Below are positions 4,628 to 12,357 of a stretch of 18,112 nt of DNA, piece by piece. The notes beneath the pieces were generated by a model that was not told the origin of the DNA, made no database searches, and worked only from the letters and a program-made list of their open reading frames with translations. The position numbers and the translations under genes are program-made. Origin of the DNA: 66-474 sp036759545 (GTDB lineage Bacteria; Pseudomonadota; Gammaproteobacteria; Xanthomonadales; Rhodanobacteraceae); contig DAIOUL010000051.1 in NCBI GenBank assembly GCA_036759545.1, positions 1-18,112 on the forward strand, in the 5' to 3' direction. The first letter of the stretch is position 1. Every line of letters begins with the position of its first letter.

Positions 4628-7609
4628 ATGCCGCACAAAAATCTCAAATACAACGAACCGACGGGCGATGAGGTCAAGACCACCACCTGCTACATGTGCG
4701 CGTGCCGTTGCGGGATACGGGTGCACCTGAAGAACGGCCGCGTCCGCTACATCGACGGCAACCCGAAGCATCCGGTCAACCGCGGCGTGATCTGCGCCAA
4801 GGGTTCATCCGGCATCATGCAGCACTACTCGCCGGCGCGGCTGCGCAAGCCACTGCTGCGAGTGGGCGAGCGCGGCGAGCGCAAGTTCAAGGAAATCGAA
4901 TGGGACGAGGCGCTCGATCTCGCGACGAAATGGCTGTCCGACATCCGCGCGCGCAATCCGGATGAACTCGCGTTCTTCACCGGCCGCGATCAAAGCCAGG
5001 CGCTGACCGGCTGGTGGGCGCAGCAGTTCGGCACGATCAATTACGCCGCGCACGGCGGATTCTGCTCGGTGAACATGGCCGCCGCCGGCATGTATACCTT
5101 CGGCGGTTCGTTCTGGGAATTCGGCGAGCCCGACTGGGAGCGCACGAAATACCTGATGCTCTGGGGCGTGGCAGAAGACCACGACTCCAATCCGATCAAG
5201 CTCGGTTTGGGGAAATTGAAAGCGCGCGGCGCCAAGATCGTGGTGGTGAATCCGGTGCGCTCAGGTTACGGCGCGATCGCCGACGAATGGCTCGCGATCA
5301 ATCCCGGTACCGACGGCCTGCTGGCCGGCGCACTGATCCAGGAATTGCTGCGCACGAACCGAATCGATTTCGACTATCTGGTGCGCTACACCAATGCGCA
5401 TCATCTGGTGATCCGCGACGTTGGCGCAGCGGACGATGGATTGATCGCGCGCGATACGGAGGGCAAACCGCTGTGTGCGGTGCGCGTCAAGCACCATCCC
5501 CACCCAAACCCTCCCCTTGAAGGGGAGGGCTTTCAAATCGCGCGCGCCGATATCCCGGGCCTATCTCCCCTGATCGCCGGCGAATACACCCTGCCCGACG
5601 GCCGTCATGCGGTGCCGGCGTTTCAGTTGCTGGCGGAACGTTTTCTGTCCGACGAGTACGCGCCGGAAAATGTCGCGTCGCGCTGCGGTGTGGATGCGGC
5701 GACGATCCGCCGCATTGCGTTCGAACTCGCGCGCACCGCATTCGACGAAGCGATCGAGCTGCCGATTGCCTGGACGGACACGCACGGACGCGCGCACGAA
5801 AAAATGCTCGGCCGGCCGGTTTCGATGCACGCGATGCGTGGTATCAGCGCGCACGCCAATGGCTTCCACACCTGCCGCACGATCCACGTGTTGCAAATGC
5901 TGCTGGGCGCGATCGACACGCCCGGCAGCTTCCGCTACCAACCGCCGTACCCCAAATCCGCGCCGCCGGGCAACAAGCCCGCGACTGCGCGCAAGCCGGA
6001 CGGCACGCTCAACGGCAATCCGCTGGGATACCCGCAATCGCCGGACGATTTGCTGGTCGATGAAAACGGCAAGCCGCGCCGCATCGATCACGCATTCTCG
6101 TGGAGCTATCCGCTGGCCGCACACGGCATGTTGCAGAGCGTAATCCGCAATGCGGTCGCGGGCGATCCATATCGCGTCGACACGCTGTTCCTGTTCATGG
6201 CCAACATGGGCTGGAACTCTGCGATGGATACCGCGCGCACACGCAAGCTGCTGTGCGAACGCGATGCGAATGGCGAATACAGGATTCCGCATATCATCTA
6301 CGCGGACGCCTACGATTCGGAAACCGTGGCCTTCGCCGATCTGGTGCTGCCGGATACCACGTACCTAGAGCGTTACGACTGCATCAGCCTGCTGGATCGC
6401 CCGATTTCGGATGCCGGTGCCGCAGCGGATGCCATTCGTGTTCCCGTCACGCAACCCGATCGTGACGTGCGGCCGTTCCAGGACGTGCTGCTGGAACTGG
6501 GCGCGCGTTTGAAGTTGCCGAACTTGGTGGATGAGCACGGCTACGCGAAGTACCGCGACTACGCCGATTACATCGTGCGCCACGAACGCGCGCCGGGCGT
6601 GGGATTGCTGGCCGGTTGGCGCGGCGCGGATGGATCGTTGCGAGGCAAAGGCGCGCCGAATCCGGAGCAATTGCAACGCTATCGCGAACACGGCTGCCAT
6701 TTCGAGGCGCGCGTTCCCGAATCCGGGGCGTACTATCGCTTCGCCAACCGCGATTACCTGCAATGGGCGCAAGCGATGGGGTTCGTGGGTTCGACCGAAC
6801 CGATTACCTTGCAGTTGTATTGTGAGACGCTGCAACGCTTCCGACTCGCCGCGCAAGGACACGGCGCGGTGCAGCCGCCGGAACAGGAACGCGAACGTGT
6901 GGGGAAATTCTTCGATCCGATTCCGTTCTGGTATGACGCGATTACGCAAACACCATCCCCACCCACGTTGCTAGGCTCGGACGTCCCCGGATCAGGTCCG
7001 GGGCAGGCTCTGTCCTCGCCAAGCAACCCCGCCCTCCGCTCCTGCTCCGGGCGCTCATCGGCGCGCGAACCTGCGGTTCGCAAGCGCGCCGATTCGCCCC
7101 TTGAAGGGGAGGGCCTTGATCTGCACGCCATCACCCAGCGTCCCATGTTCATGTACCACTCCTGGGGCTCGCAGAACCGCTGGCTGCGGCAGATCGCGGC
7201 GCGTAATTATCTCTATGCGCATCCGCGCACGTTGACGGAACACGGGATCGAAGATGGCGACTGGGCGTGGATCGCATCGAGGCGCGGGCGCATCCGCGTG
7301 CAGGTGCGCGCTCACGCGGCAACCGCGCCGGGAACGGTGTGGACCTGGAACGCGGTCGGCAAGAAACGGGGCGCATGGAGGCTCGGCGGCCAGGCACCGG
7401 AATTCGTGAACGGCTTCCTGTTGAACGAGCTGATCGGCGAGCGCGATGACGCCGGCGAGTACAGCAATGCCGATCCGGTCACCGGGCAAGCCGCCTGGTT
7501 CGACCTGCGGGTACGGCTGGAGCGCGATCCGCAGCCGCAAGAGCCCGGCCATCGGGTCGAGTTGCGCGAACCGCAGCGGCACGGCCAGAATGTCGGAAAC
7601 GCCGCTTGA
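4628..7609 (+). CDS. soeA: Molybdopterin oxidoreductase, probable sulfite dehydrogenase subunit SoeA
   Basis: A 993-residue complex iron-sulfur molybdoenzyme of the DMSO-reductase superfamily. The N-terminal [4Fe-4S] motif is C21-x2-C24-x3-C28-x27-C56 (TTCYMCACRCGI ... VICAKG). GGFCSVNMAAAG contains Cys146, the likely Mo ligand. Molybdopterin-binding segments include WGVAEDHDSNP and VVNPVRSGYGAIADEW; the C-terminal pterin domain has MYHSWGSQNRWLRQI. There is no twin-arginine signal, so the enzyme should face the cytoplasm, which fits SoeA (sulfite + quinone to sulfate) rather than periplasmic PhsA/PsrA. SoeB- and SoeC-type partners follow. Two repeat elements are translated in frame: residues 289-303 (HHPHPNPPLEGEGFQ) and about 775-829. 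The ATG at 4628 has no clear ribosome-binding site, though no better in-frame start exists. The substrate is inferred from family resemblance and context, so polysulfide/thiosulfate enzymes remain the alternative. Confidence 0.8.
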   Translation: MPHKNLKYNEPTGDEVKTTTCYMCACRCGIRVHLKNGRVRYIDGNPKHPVNRGVICAKGSSGIMQHYSPARLRKPLLRVGERGERKFKEIEWDEALDLATKWLSDIRARNPDELAFFTGRDQSQALTGWWAQQFGTINYAAHGGFCSVNMAAAGMYTFGGSFWEFGEPDWERTKYLMLWGVAEDHDSNPIKLGLGKLKARGAKIVVVNPVRSGYGAIADEWLAINPGTDGLLAGALIQELLRTNRIDFDYLVRYTNAHHLVIRDVGAADDGLIARDTEGKPLCAVRVKHHPHPNPPLEGEGFQIARADIPGLSPLIAGEYTLPDGRHAVPAFQLLAERFLSDEYAPENVASRCGVDAATIRRIAFELARTAFDEAIELPIAWTDTHGRAHEKMLGRPVSMHAMRGISAHANGFHTCRTIHVLQMLLGAIDTPGSFRYQPPYPKSAPPGNKPATARKPDGTLNGNPLGYPQSPDDLLVDENGKPRRIDHAFSWSYPLAAHGMLQSVIRNAVAGDPYRVDTLFLFMANMGWNSAMDTARTRKLLCERDANGEYRIPHIIYADAYDSETVAFADLVLPDTTYLERYDCISLLDRPISDAGAAADAIRVPVTQPDRDVRPFQDVLLELGARLKLPNLVDEHGYAKYRDYADYIVRHERAPGVGLLAGWRGADGSLRGKGAPNPEQLQRYREHGCHFEARVPESGAYYRFANRDYLQWAQAMGFVGSTEPITLQLYCETLQRFRLAAQGHGAVQPPEQERERVGKFFDPIPFWYDAITQTPSPPTLLGSDVPGSGPGQALSSPSNPALRSCSGRSSAREPAVRKRADSPLEGEGLDLHAITQRPMFMYHSWGSQNRWLRQIAARNYLYAHPRTLTEHGIEDGDWAWIASRRGRIRVQVRAHAATAPGTVWTWNAVGKKRGAWRLGGQAPEFVNGFLLNELIGERDDAGEYSNADPVTGQAAWFDLRVRLERDPQPQEPGHRVELREPQRHGQNVGNAA
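5492..5535. repeat. REP-like palindromic element, copy B2, inside soeA
   Basis: Same as copy B1 except for two single-base additions (CCCAAACCC for CCCAACCC, and GGGCTTTCA for GGGCTTCA). The CCCTCCCCTT-G-AAGGGGAGGG palindrome is at 5509-5529. It is translated as soeA residues 289-303 (HHPHPNPPLEGEGFQ), a Pro/Glu-Gly-rich peptide unlike the flanking sequence. The soeA frame continues intact after it. Confidence 0.88.
6951..7114. repeat. Split REP-like element B3 with a 131-bp insertion, inside soeA
   Basis: The left end CACCATCCCCACCCA (6951-6965) and the right end CCCCTTGAAGGGGAGGGC (7097-7114) of the B element are separated by other palindromic sequence: CCCCGGA-TCAGG-TCCGGGG (6985-7003), and a stem TCGGCGCG/CGCGCCGA (7058-7065, 7085-7092) enclosing CGAACC-TGC-GGTTCG (7066-7080). 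It therefore looks like a mosaic, one repeat inside another. The whole is read in frame as about 55 Ser/Pro/Arg-rich residues of SoeA, just before the conserved HAITQRPMFMYHSWGSQN. Confidence 0.8.
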
Positions 7610-7722
7610 TCATTGCCGGTTTTGATCCGCCGGGGTTTTGCGCGCGCATCGTTCCACCGGGGAAGCGGACAAATGTGCAAAAGCTGGCGCTCGATCTGCG
7701 CGTTGCGCGCGGAGGCATCTGA

Positions 7723-9483
7723 ATGACCTGGCAAGCTTGGGCTACCGCCGCGATCATCGTCTTCGCGGTGGGATTGTTCGCCAGCGAGAAAGTGCGCATC
7801 GACATCGTCGCGCTGATTGCGCTCGCCCTGCTGATGGTGCTGCGGATCGTCACGCCGGAAGAAGCGCTGTCGGGCTTCAGCAACGAAGCCACGGTGACGG
7901 TAGCGGCGATGTTCGCGCTGTCGATGGGCATCGAACGCTCGGGCGCGCTGGACCCGCTGATCCGCTTGCTCTCGCGCATCAAGAAACCCTGGCTGCTGAC
8001 GCTGGGCATGATGCTGGCGATCGCGCCGCTCGGCGCCTTCATCAAGAACGTGGCACTGGTGGCGACCTTCGTGCCGCTGGCGCTGCGCGTGTGCGCGCGC
8101 ACCAGCACTTCGCCCGCCCGGGTATTGATGCCGATGGCCTACGCCGCGCAGATGGGCGGCGTGTGCACGCTGATCGGTACTTCGTCCAACCTGCTGACCG
8201 ACACGCTAGCGCAAAAGCACGGGCTGGCGCCGTTGGGCGTTTTTGAATTCACCAAGCTGGGCGTGCTGCTGGCGATCGCGGGGATCATCTACCTGATGGT
8301 GATCGGCCGCTGGCTGCTGCCGCGGCACATCGATGCCGAAGCGCCGGAGGTGATGCAGGTCGGCAAGTACGTCACCGAGCTGAAGGTGATGTCGGAATCC
8401 GATCTGGTCGGACAGACCATCGCCGAGGCGAAGCTCGGCGAAAAGCACGGCGTGTATCCGCTGGAACTGCTGCGCGGCGAGGAACATGTGTGGTCGCCGC
8501 GCACGCAGAAGCTGCAGATCGGCGACGTGCTGCTGATGCGCGGCGACTGGGAAAACCTCGAGGAATTCCGCAAGCAGAGCAAGCTGGAGATCGATCCTGA
8601 ATTCAAGCACAGCCGCGACGACGGCCAGGCGCGCGTGCTGCTGGAAGTGATGGTGACGCCGGCGAGTCCGCTGGAAGGACGCACGCTGCGGGAGATCGAT
8701 CTGCAACTGCGCTACGACGCCACCGTGCTGGCGATCCACCGCCGCGGCCGCGTGCTGCGCGAGAAGATGAGCCGCATCGCGCTCGAAACCGGCGACGTGC
8801 TGATGCTGCTGCTGCCGGAAACCGCCATGACCAAGGCGCGCGCGGACGACCGCTTCATCGTGCTCAACGAACGCTACGACGCGCGCCGCCCGGCCTGGAA
8901 GGCCATCGTCGCGGTGGCCATCATGCTGGCGGTGGTGATCGTCTCCGGCCTGCGCTGGCTGCCAATCCCGATCGCGGCGATCTGCGGTGTGGTGGCGATG
9001 GCGCTGACGCGCTGCTTCGGACGCAAGGACGTGTACGAAGCGATGGACTGGAAGATCATCATCCTGCTCGGCGCGATCCTGCCGCTGGGCATCGCGATCG
9101 AGAAAACCGGATTGTCGAAGTACGTGGTGGAAGGCGGCATGGCAATGGTCGGCAGCCACGGGCCGCTGGCCGCACTGCTGATGGTGTACCTGCTGACCGC
9201 GCTGCTGACCGAGCTGATGGGCCACAACCCTTCGGTGGTGCTGATGATCGGCATCGCCATCAGCGTGGCGCACGTGATGCACGTCGATCCGCATCCGTTC
9301 GTGGTGGCGGTCGCCTTCGCCGCGGCAACTTCGTTCGCCACGCCCGTGGGCTATCCCACCAACACGATGGTCTACTACGCCGGCGGTTACCGCTTCACCG
9401 ACTTCATGAAGGTGGGCATTCCCCTGATCGGATTGTTCTGCGCGCTGTCGATGATCCTGATTCCGAAGTTCTGGCCGTTTTGA
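7723..9483 (+). CDS. SLC13-family permease with two TrkA-C (RCK_C) domains
   Basis: A 586-residue inner-membrane anion transporter. Hydrophobic helices fill about residues 1-200 and 395-586, with the family motifs FSNEATVTVAAMFALS, GGVCTLIGTSSNLL and TPVGYPTNTMVYYAGGYRF. The soluble middle (about 205-385) carries two TrkA-C-like domains, each with the LxLxxGDVLLxxG pattern (LQIGDVLLMRGDWENL and ALETGDVLMLLLP). Relatives include sulfate or other divalent-anion permeases and SAC1-like proteins. Position between soeA and soeB suggests handling of sulfate, sulfite or another sulfur anion (inference; direction unknown). GGAGG at 7711-7715 supports the ATG at 7723. Its TGA overlaps the soeB ATG (TGATG at 9481-9485), which implies translational coupling. 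A C-terminal-half motif reads LMGHNPSVVLM where many relatives have NN-A-A. Confidence 0.9.
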   Translation: MTWQAWATAAIIVFAVGLFASEKVRIDIVALIALALLMVLRIVTPEEALSGFSNEATVTVAAMFALSMGIERSGALDPLIRLLSRIKKPWLLTLGMMLAIAPLGAFIKNVALVATFVPLALRVCARTSTSPARVLMPMAYAAQMGGVCTLIGTSSNLLTDTLAQKHGLAPLGVFEFTKLGVLLAIAGIIYLMVIGRWLLPRHIDAEAPEVMQVGKYVTELKVMSESDLVGQTIAEAKLGEKHGVYPLELLRGEEHVWSPRTQKLQIGDVLLMRGDWENLEEFRKQSKLEIDPEFKHSRDDGQARVLLEVMVTPASPLEGRTLREIDLQLRYDATVLAIHRRGRVLREKMSRIALETGDVLMLLLPETAMTKARADDRFIVLNERYDARRPAWKAIVAVAIMLAVVIVSGLRWLPIPIAAICGVVAMALTRCFGRKDVYEAMDWKIIILLGAILPLGIAIEKTGLSKYVVEGGMAMVGSHGPLAALLMVYLLTALLTELMGHNPSVVLMIGIAISVAHVMHVDPHPFVVAVAFAAATSFATPVGYPTNTMVYYAGGYRFTDFMKVGIPLIGLFCALSMILIPKFWPF

Positions 9484-10352
9484 TGACTGCACTGCCTCCG
9501 CCGTCGAAAAAGAAGCTCGGCCTGGTGATCGATCTGGACCTCTGCGTGGGCTGTCACGCCTGCGCGGTGGCGTGCAAGGAGTGGAACGACGGCGGCCGGT
9601 TCGGTCCGCTGCCGGACAGCGATCCGTATGGTGCAGAGCCGTACGGCGTGTGGTTCAACCGGGTGCACACTTACGAAATCACGGCGGGAACAGGGAACAG
9701 GGAACAGGAAACCGGCGCAAAGCGCGACAGCAATCATCATGCCGAGGACGACACGTCCCCGTTCCCCGTTCCCCGTTCCCGCTTCACGCAGATGGTGCAC
9801 TTCCCCCGCTCCTGCCTGCACTGCGAAACGCCGGATTGCGTGACCGTATGTCCCACCGGCGCAAGCTACAAACGCGCCGAAGACGGCATCGTGCTGGTGG
9901 ACGAGGACAAGTGCATCGGCTGTCAGTTGTGTGCATGGGCCTGCCCGTACGGTGCGCGCGAGATTTCTCTGCAACGTCCGCAACAGCAGGCGGATGACCG
10001 CCCGGACAAGCGCGGCACGATGCAGAAGTGCACGCTGTGCGTGGACCGCATCTACAACGAAACGCTGGACGAGGCTGATCGCCAGCCGGCGTGCGTGATG
10101 GCCTGTCCGACGCGCGCGCGGCATTTCGGCGACTTGGGCGATCCGGCCTCGCATGTCTCGCAACTGGTCGCACAACGCGGAGGCTACGACCTGATGCCGG
10201 AGTTCGGCTATCGGCCGGTCAATAAGTATCTGCCACCGCGGCCTCGGCGCGACGGTTCGCACGTGACCGCGAACGCGATGCCGGAAGAAACTGTCGATCC
10301 TTCGGAACTGCCGCCATTGCTGAGGTGGCTGGATCGGGTGTTGTCCCGATGA
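9483..10352 (+). CDS. soeB: 4Fe-4S ferredoxin subunit, probable SoeB
   Basis: A 289-residue electron-transfer subunit. It has four Cys clusters, enough for four [4Fe-4S] centres: CVGCHACAVAC (residues 21-31), CLHCETPDCVTVC, CIGCQLCAWAC, and CTLC paired with CVMAC. This is the DmsB/PhsB/SoeB architecture that carries electrons from the Mo subunit to the membrane anchor. The ATG at 9483 overlaps the permease stop by one base; no separate ribosome-binding site is seen, consistent with coupling. A TTG one codon earlier is unlikely. No signal peptide is present, in keeping with a cytoplasmic complex. Odd: residues 68-100 (AGTGNREQETGAKRD ... SPFPVPRSR) are encoded by a heptamer palindrome. They interrupt what should be a direct link from WFNRVHTYE to MVHFPRSCLHC. 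All 16 Cys are kept. Confidence 0.88.
   Translation: MTALPPPSKKKLGLVIDLDLCVGCHACAVACKEWNDGGRFGPLPDSDPYGAEPYGVWFNRVHTYEITAGTGNREQETGAKRDSNHHAEDDTSPFPVPRSRFTQMVHFPRSCLHCETPDCVTVCPTGASYKRAEDGIVLVDEDKCIGCQLCAWACPYGAREISLQRPQQQADDRPDKRGTMQKCTLCVDRIYNETLDEADRQPACVMACPTRARHFGDLGDPASHVSQLVAQRGGYDLMPEFGYRPVNKYLPPRPRRDGSHVTANAMPEETVDPSELPPLLRWLDRVLSR
9684..9782. repeat. Heptamer-arm palindrome A2, inside soeB
   Basis: The left arm is GC plus three GGGAACA units (9686-9706); the right arm is three CCCCGTT units (9757-9777) plus CCCGC. Reverse-complemented, the right arm is GCGGGAACGGGGAACGGGG, which pairs closely with the left. The centre is about 50 bp with no resemblance to the centres of other copies. 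It is 99 bp, exactly 33 codons, and is translated in the soeB frame. Confidence 0.92.
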
Positions 10353-10374
10353 GCACAGCAAGGAGCGCGCGAAG

Positions 10375-11304
10375 ATGAAGCCGGCTCTTTCGGTGATTTT
10401 CTTTACCGTTCTCGCCGGCGCGGGCTTCGGATTGTGGGCGCTGCTGGGCGGCGCGCTGGCACTCGGCATTTATCCGCCCGGGCGCGGCAACGTGCTGGCG
10501 CCGCTCGCGATCGGATTCGTGTTCGCCAGCGTCGGGCTCTTGTCTTCCACATTGCATCTCGGCCGGCCGGCGCGCGCGTGGCGCGCGTTCTCGCAATGGG
10601 ATTCTTCGTGGCTGTCGCGCGAAGGCCTGGCGTCGATGGCTACCTACCTGCCCATGTTCGCGGTGGCCGGACTGGCGCGCGGCGATCACCAATTCGTGCC
10701 GACGCGCATCGCCGCAGCGCTGCTGTGCGTCTGCGCGCTCATCACGCTGTTCTGTACCGCGCGCATCTACACCTCGCTGAAACCGATCGCCGCGTGGCGC
10801 GATGCGCGCGTGCTGCCGCTCTACCTGCTGTTCGGTGCCTGGTCCGGCGGCTTATGGCTGTGGGCATATCTGGCCTTCAATCCGGGAACGTTGGCGTTGC
10901 CGTTCGCGTTGGCCTTGCTGGCGCTCGCGTTGGCGGGTGCGGGATTGAAGTTCGCCTACTGGCGGCACCTGGATCGCATGCCGGCGATCGGTGCGGGGCA
11001 GGCGACCGGCCTCGATCGCTTCGGCGCCGTTCGCGCTTTCGAAGCGCCGAGTACCGAAGAGACTTACCTCACGCGCGAAATGGCCTTCGTGCTGGCGCGC
11101 AAGCACGCGCGCAAGCTGCGCGGGTTGGCGCTGGTCTTGTTCTTCGTCGTGCCTTCGCTGCTGCTGATCGCGGCGTTGATCTGGCCGGCCGCGCAACAAG
11201 GCTGTGCGACCGCCGCAGCGGTGCTGTGCATCGCCGGTTTGTTCGTCGAGCGCTGGCTGTTCTTTGCGCAGGCGAAACATGCCGTTGCAGCGTATTTTCA
11301 GTGA
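10375..11304 (+). CDS. soeC: DmsC-type membrane anchor, probable SoeC
   Basis: A 309-residue integral membrane protein with about eight hydrophobic helices. The DmsC-like signature STLHLGRPARAWRAFSQWDSSWLSREG lies at about residues 57-83, and the C-terminus FFAQAKHAVAAYFQ is characteristic of these anchors. The family docks the iron-sulfur subunit and exchanges electrons with the quinone pool. As the last gene of the soe cluster, it is 22 nt after soeB with its own AAGGAG ribosome-binding site (10360-10365). A cytoplasmic loop at about residues 195-235, before the REMAFVLARKHARKL region, has no repeat insertion, unlike its partners. The NrfD-type anchor is the alternative family but lacks these motifs. 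Confidence 0.87.
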   Translation: MKPALSVIFFTVLAGAGFGLWALLGGALALGIYPPGRGNVLAPLAIGFVFASVGLLSSTLHLGRPARAWRAFSQWDSSWLSREGLASMATYLPMFAVAGLARGDHQFVPTRIAAALLCVCALITLFCTARIYTSLKPIAAWRDARVLPLYLLFGAWSGGLWLWAYLAFNPGTLALPFALALLALALAGAGLKFAYWRHLDRMPAIGAGQATGLDRFGAVRAFEAPSTEETYLTREMAFVLARKHARKLRGLALVLFFVVPSLLLIAALIWPAAQQGCATAAAVLCIAGLFVERWLFFAQAKHAVAAYFQ

Positions 11305-11500
11305 TAAGGCCATGTTCGAAGCGTGCTGTTGTTTGAAAGTGCGGACATGGATGTCCGCTTCTGGATTATCAAACAGCGAAGGCTTGAAGCACCGACTCGC
11401 TCGTTGAATTCGGCGATCAAGGATGATCGCAAAAATTTACCGAACTTTCGCGCCATCCTTCTGTCGAAATATTTTCGTGACAAGAACAAGGAGGAGGCCG
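11305..11500. other. Intergenic gap with hairpins between soeC and the DUF481 gene
   Basis: No supported ORF. It holds GCGGAC-ATGGAT-GTCCGC (11341-11358), flanked by an imperfect pair GCTGTTGTTTGA / TCAAACAGC, and GCGATC-AAGGAT-GATCGC (11413-11430). The latter has the same stem as the hairpin at 161-178. A smaller CGAAA-TAT-TTTCG repeat is at 11465-11477. One of these may end the soe transcript, but none has a clear U-tract. The promoter of the DUF481 gene should also be here; I could not assign boxes. Confidence 0.5.
11488..11496 (+). promoter_or_regulatory. Ribosome binding site deciding the 11501 start
   Basis: AAGGAGGAG, a near-ideal Shine-Dalgarno, ends 4 nt before the ATG at 11501. The core AAGGAGG is about 6 nt away. 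It rules against a longer reading from 11423, which would bury the signal peptide. Confidence 0.85.
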
Positions 11501-12355
11501 ATGCCACGCATCCGCCAAACGCTCGTCATCGCTCTGGCCGCGCTGAGCCTGCCGCTCCTGGCGCAGGCGGCCGACAGCGACGCGCAGAATTCCGGTACAT
11601 CTTCGCAGGCATGGTCCGGCAGCGGTGAACTGGGTTTCGCCGCCGCGCGCGGCAACACGCATTCGGAAAATCTGGATGCCAAGTTGAAGCTGAGTTACCA
11701 GGACGACACCTGGAAAGACGATTTCTTCCTGAGTGCATTGCGTTCGAAGGGCGAGGTGAAGACGCCGATCGTGGTGGACGGCGTCACCACCGGCTACGCG
11801 ACCAGCTACGACACCACCGCCAATCGCGTGGAGGCCGGAGCATCGAGCGGCTACAAATTCAATCCGCGCAGCTACGTGGTGGGCGCGCTGCGCTACGACC
11901 ACGACGATTTCGCCGCCAATCGATGGGAGGAGGTCGCATCGCTGGGCTTCGGCTACATCGCGCTGAAGGACATGCGCAACGAGTTGTCCTTCGAGGTCGG
12001 CCCCGGCTACAAACGCTATCGTCCGCAGGATTACACCGTGGTGGACGAGAGCACCACCCCGCCGGCGGTGACAACGGTACATCCGGATTCCAAGAACGAG
12101 GCGATCGGCCGCGGCCTGATGAATTACAAGCGCCGCCTCACCGACAACACCAGTTTCGAGGATACGTTGCTGGCCGAAGCCGGCGCGCAGAACAAGTTCT
12201 ATCAGAATGACGCGGCGCTGGCGGTCAGCATGACCAAGGCGCTGGCGCTGAAGGTCGGCTATCAGACGCGCTACAACAGCAACATCAGCCCCGGCACGCA
12301 GCACTCGGATCAGTTGCTCACGACCAATCTGGTGTACAGCATCGGCGGGAAATAA
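11501..12355 (+). CDS. DUF481 (YdiY-like) outer-membrane protein
   Basis: A 284-residue protein with a clear signal peptide: basic MPRIRQ, a hydrophobic stretch VIALAALSLPLLAQA and likely cleavage after AQA (residue about 19). The mature part begins with SGSGELGFAAARGNTHSENLDAKLKLSY, the usual DUF481 opening, followed by alternating beta-strand patterns (YKFNPRSYVVGALRYDHDDF, ELSFEVGPGYKRY, ALALKVGYQTRYNSN) and ends ...TTNLVYSIGGK. This fits an outer-membrane beta-barrel. DUF481 members are described as salt-induced outer-membrane proteins in some species; the real function is not known. It has its own strong ribosome-binding site and appears monocistronic. It converges on hemC, with 38 bp between the stops, mostly occupied by a heptamer palindrome. 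Confidence 0.9.
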   Translation: MPRIRQTLVIALAALSLPLLAQAADSDAQNSGTSSQAWSGSGELGFAAARGNTHSENLDAKLKLSYQDDTWKDDFFLSALRSKGEVKTPIVVDGVTTGYATSYDTTANRVEAGASSGYKFNPRSYVVGALRYDHDDFAANRWEEVASLGFGYIALKDMRNELSFEVGPGYKRYRPQDYTVVDESTTPPAVTTVHPDSKNEAIGRGLMNYKRRLTDNTSFEDTLLAEAGAQNKFYQNDAALAVSMTKALALKVGYQTRYNSNISPGTQHSDQLLTTNLVYSIGGK

Positions 12356-12357
12356 GA

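Noticed and set aside
8206..9492. 428-codon minus-strand open frame opposite the permease
   Set aside because: His/Gln/Arg-rich composition with no domain; the plus strand carries clear SLC13 motifs and a coupled start to soeB.
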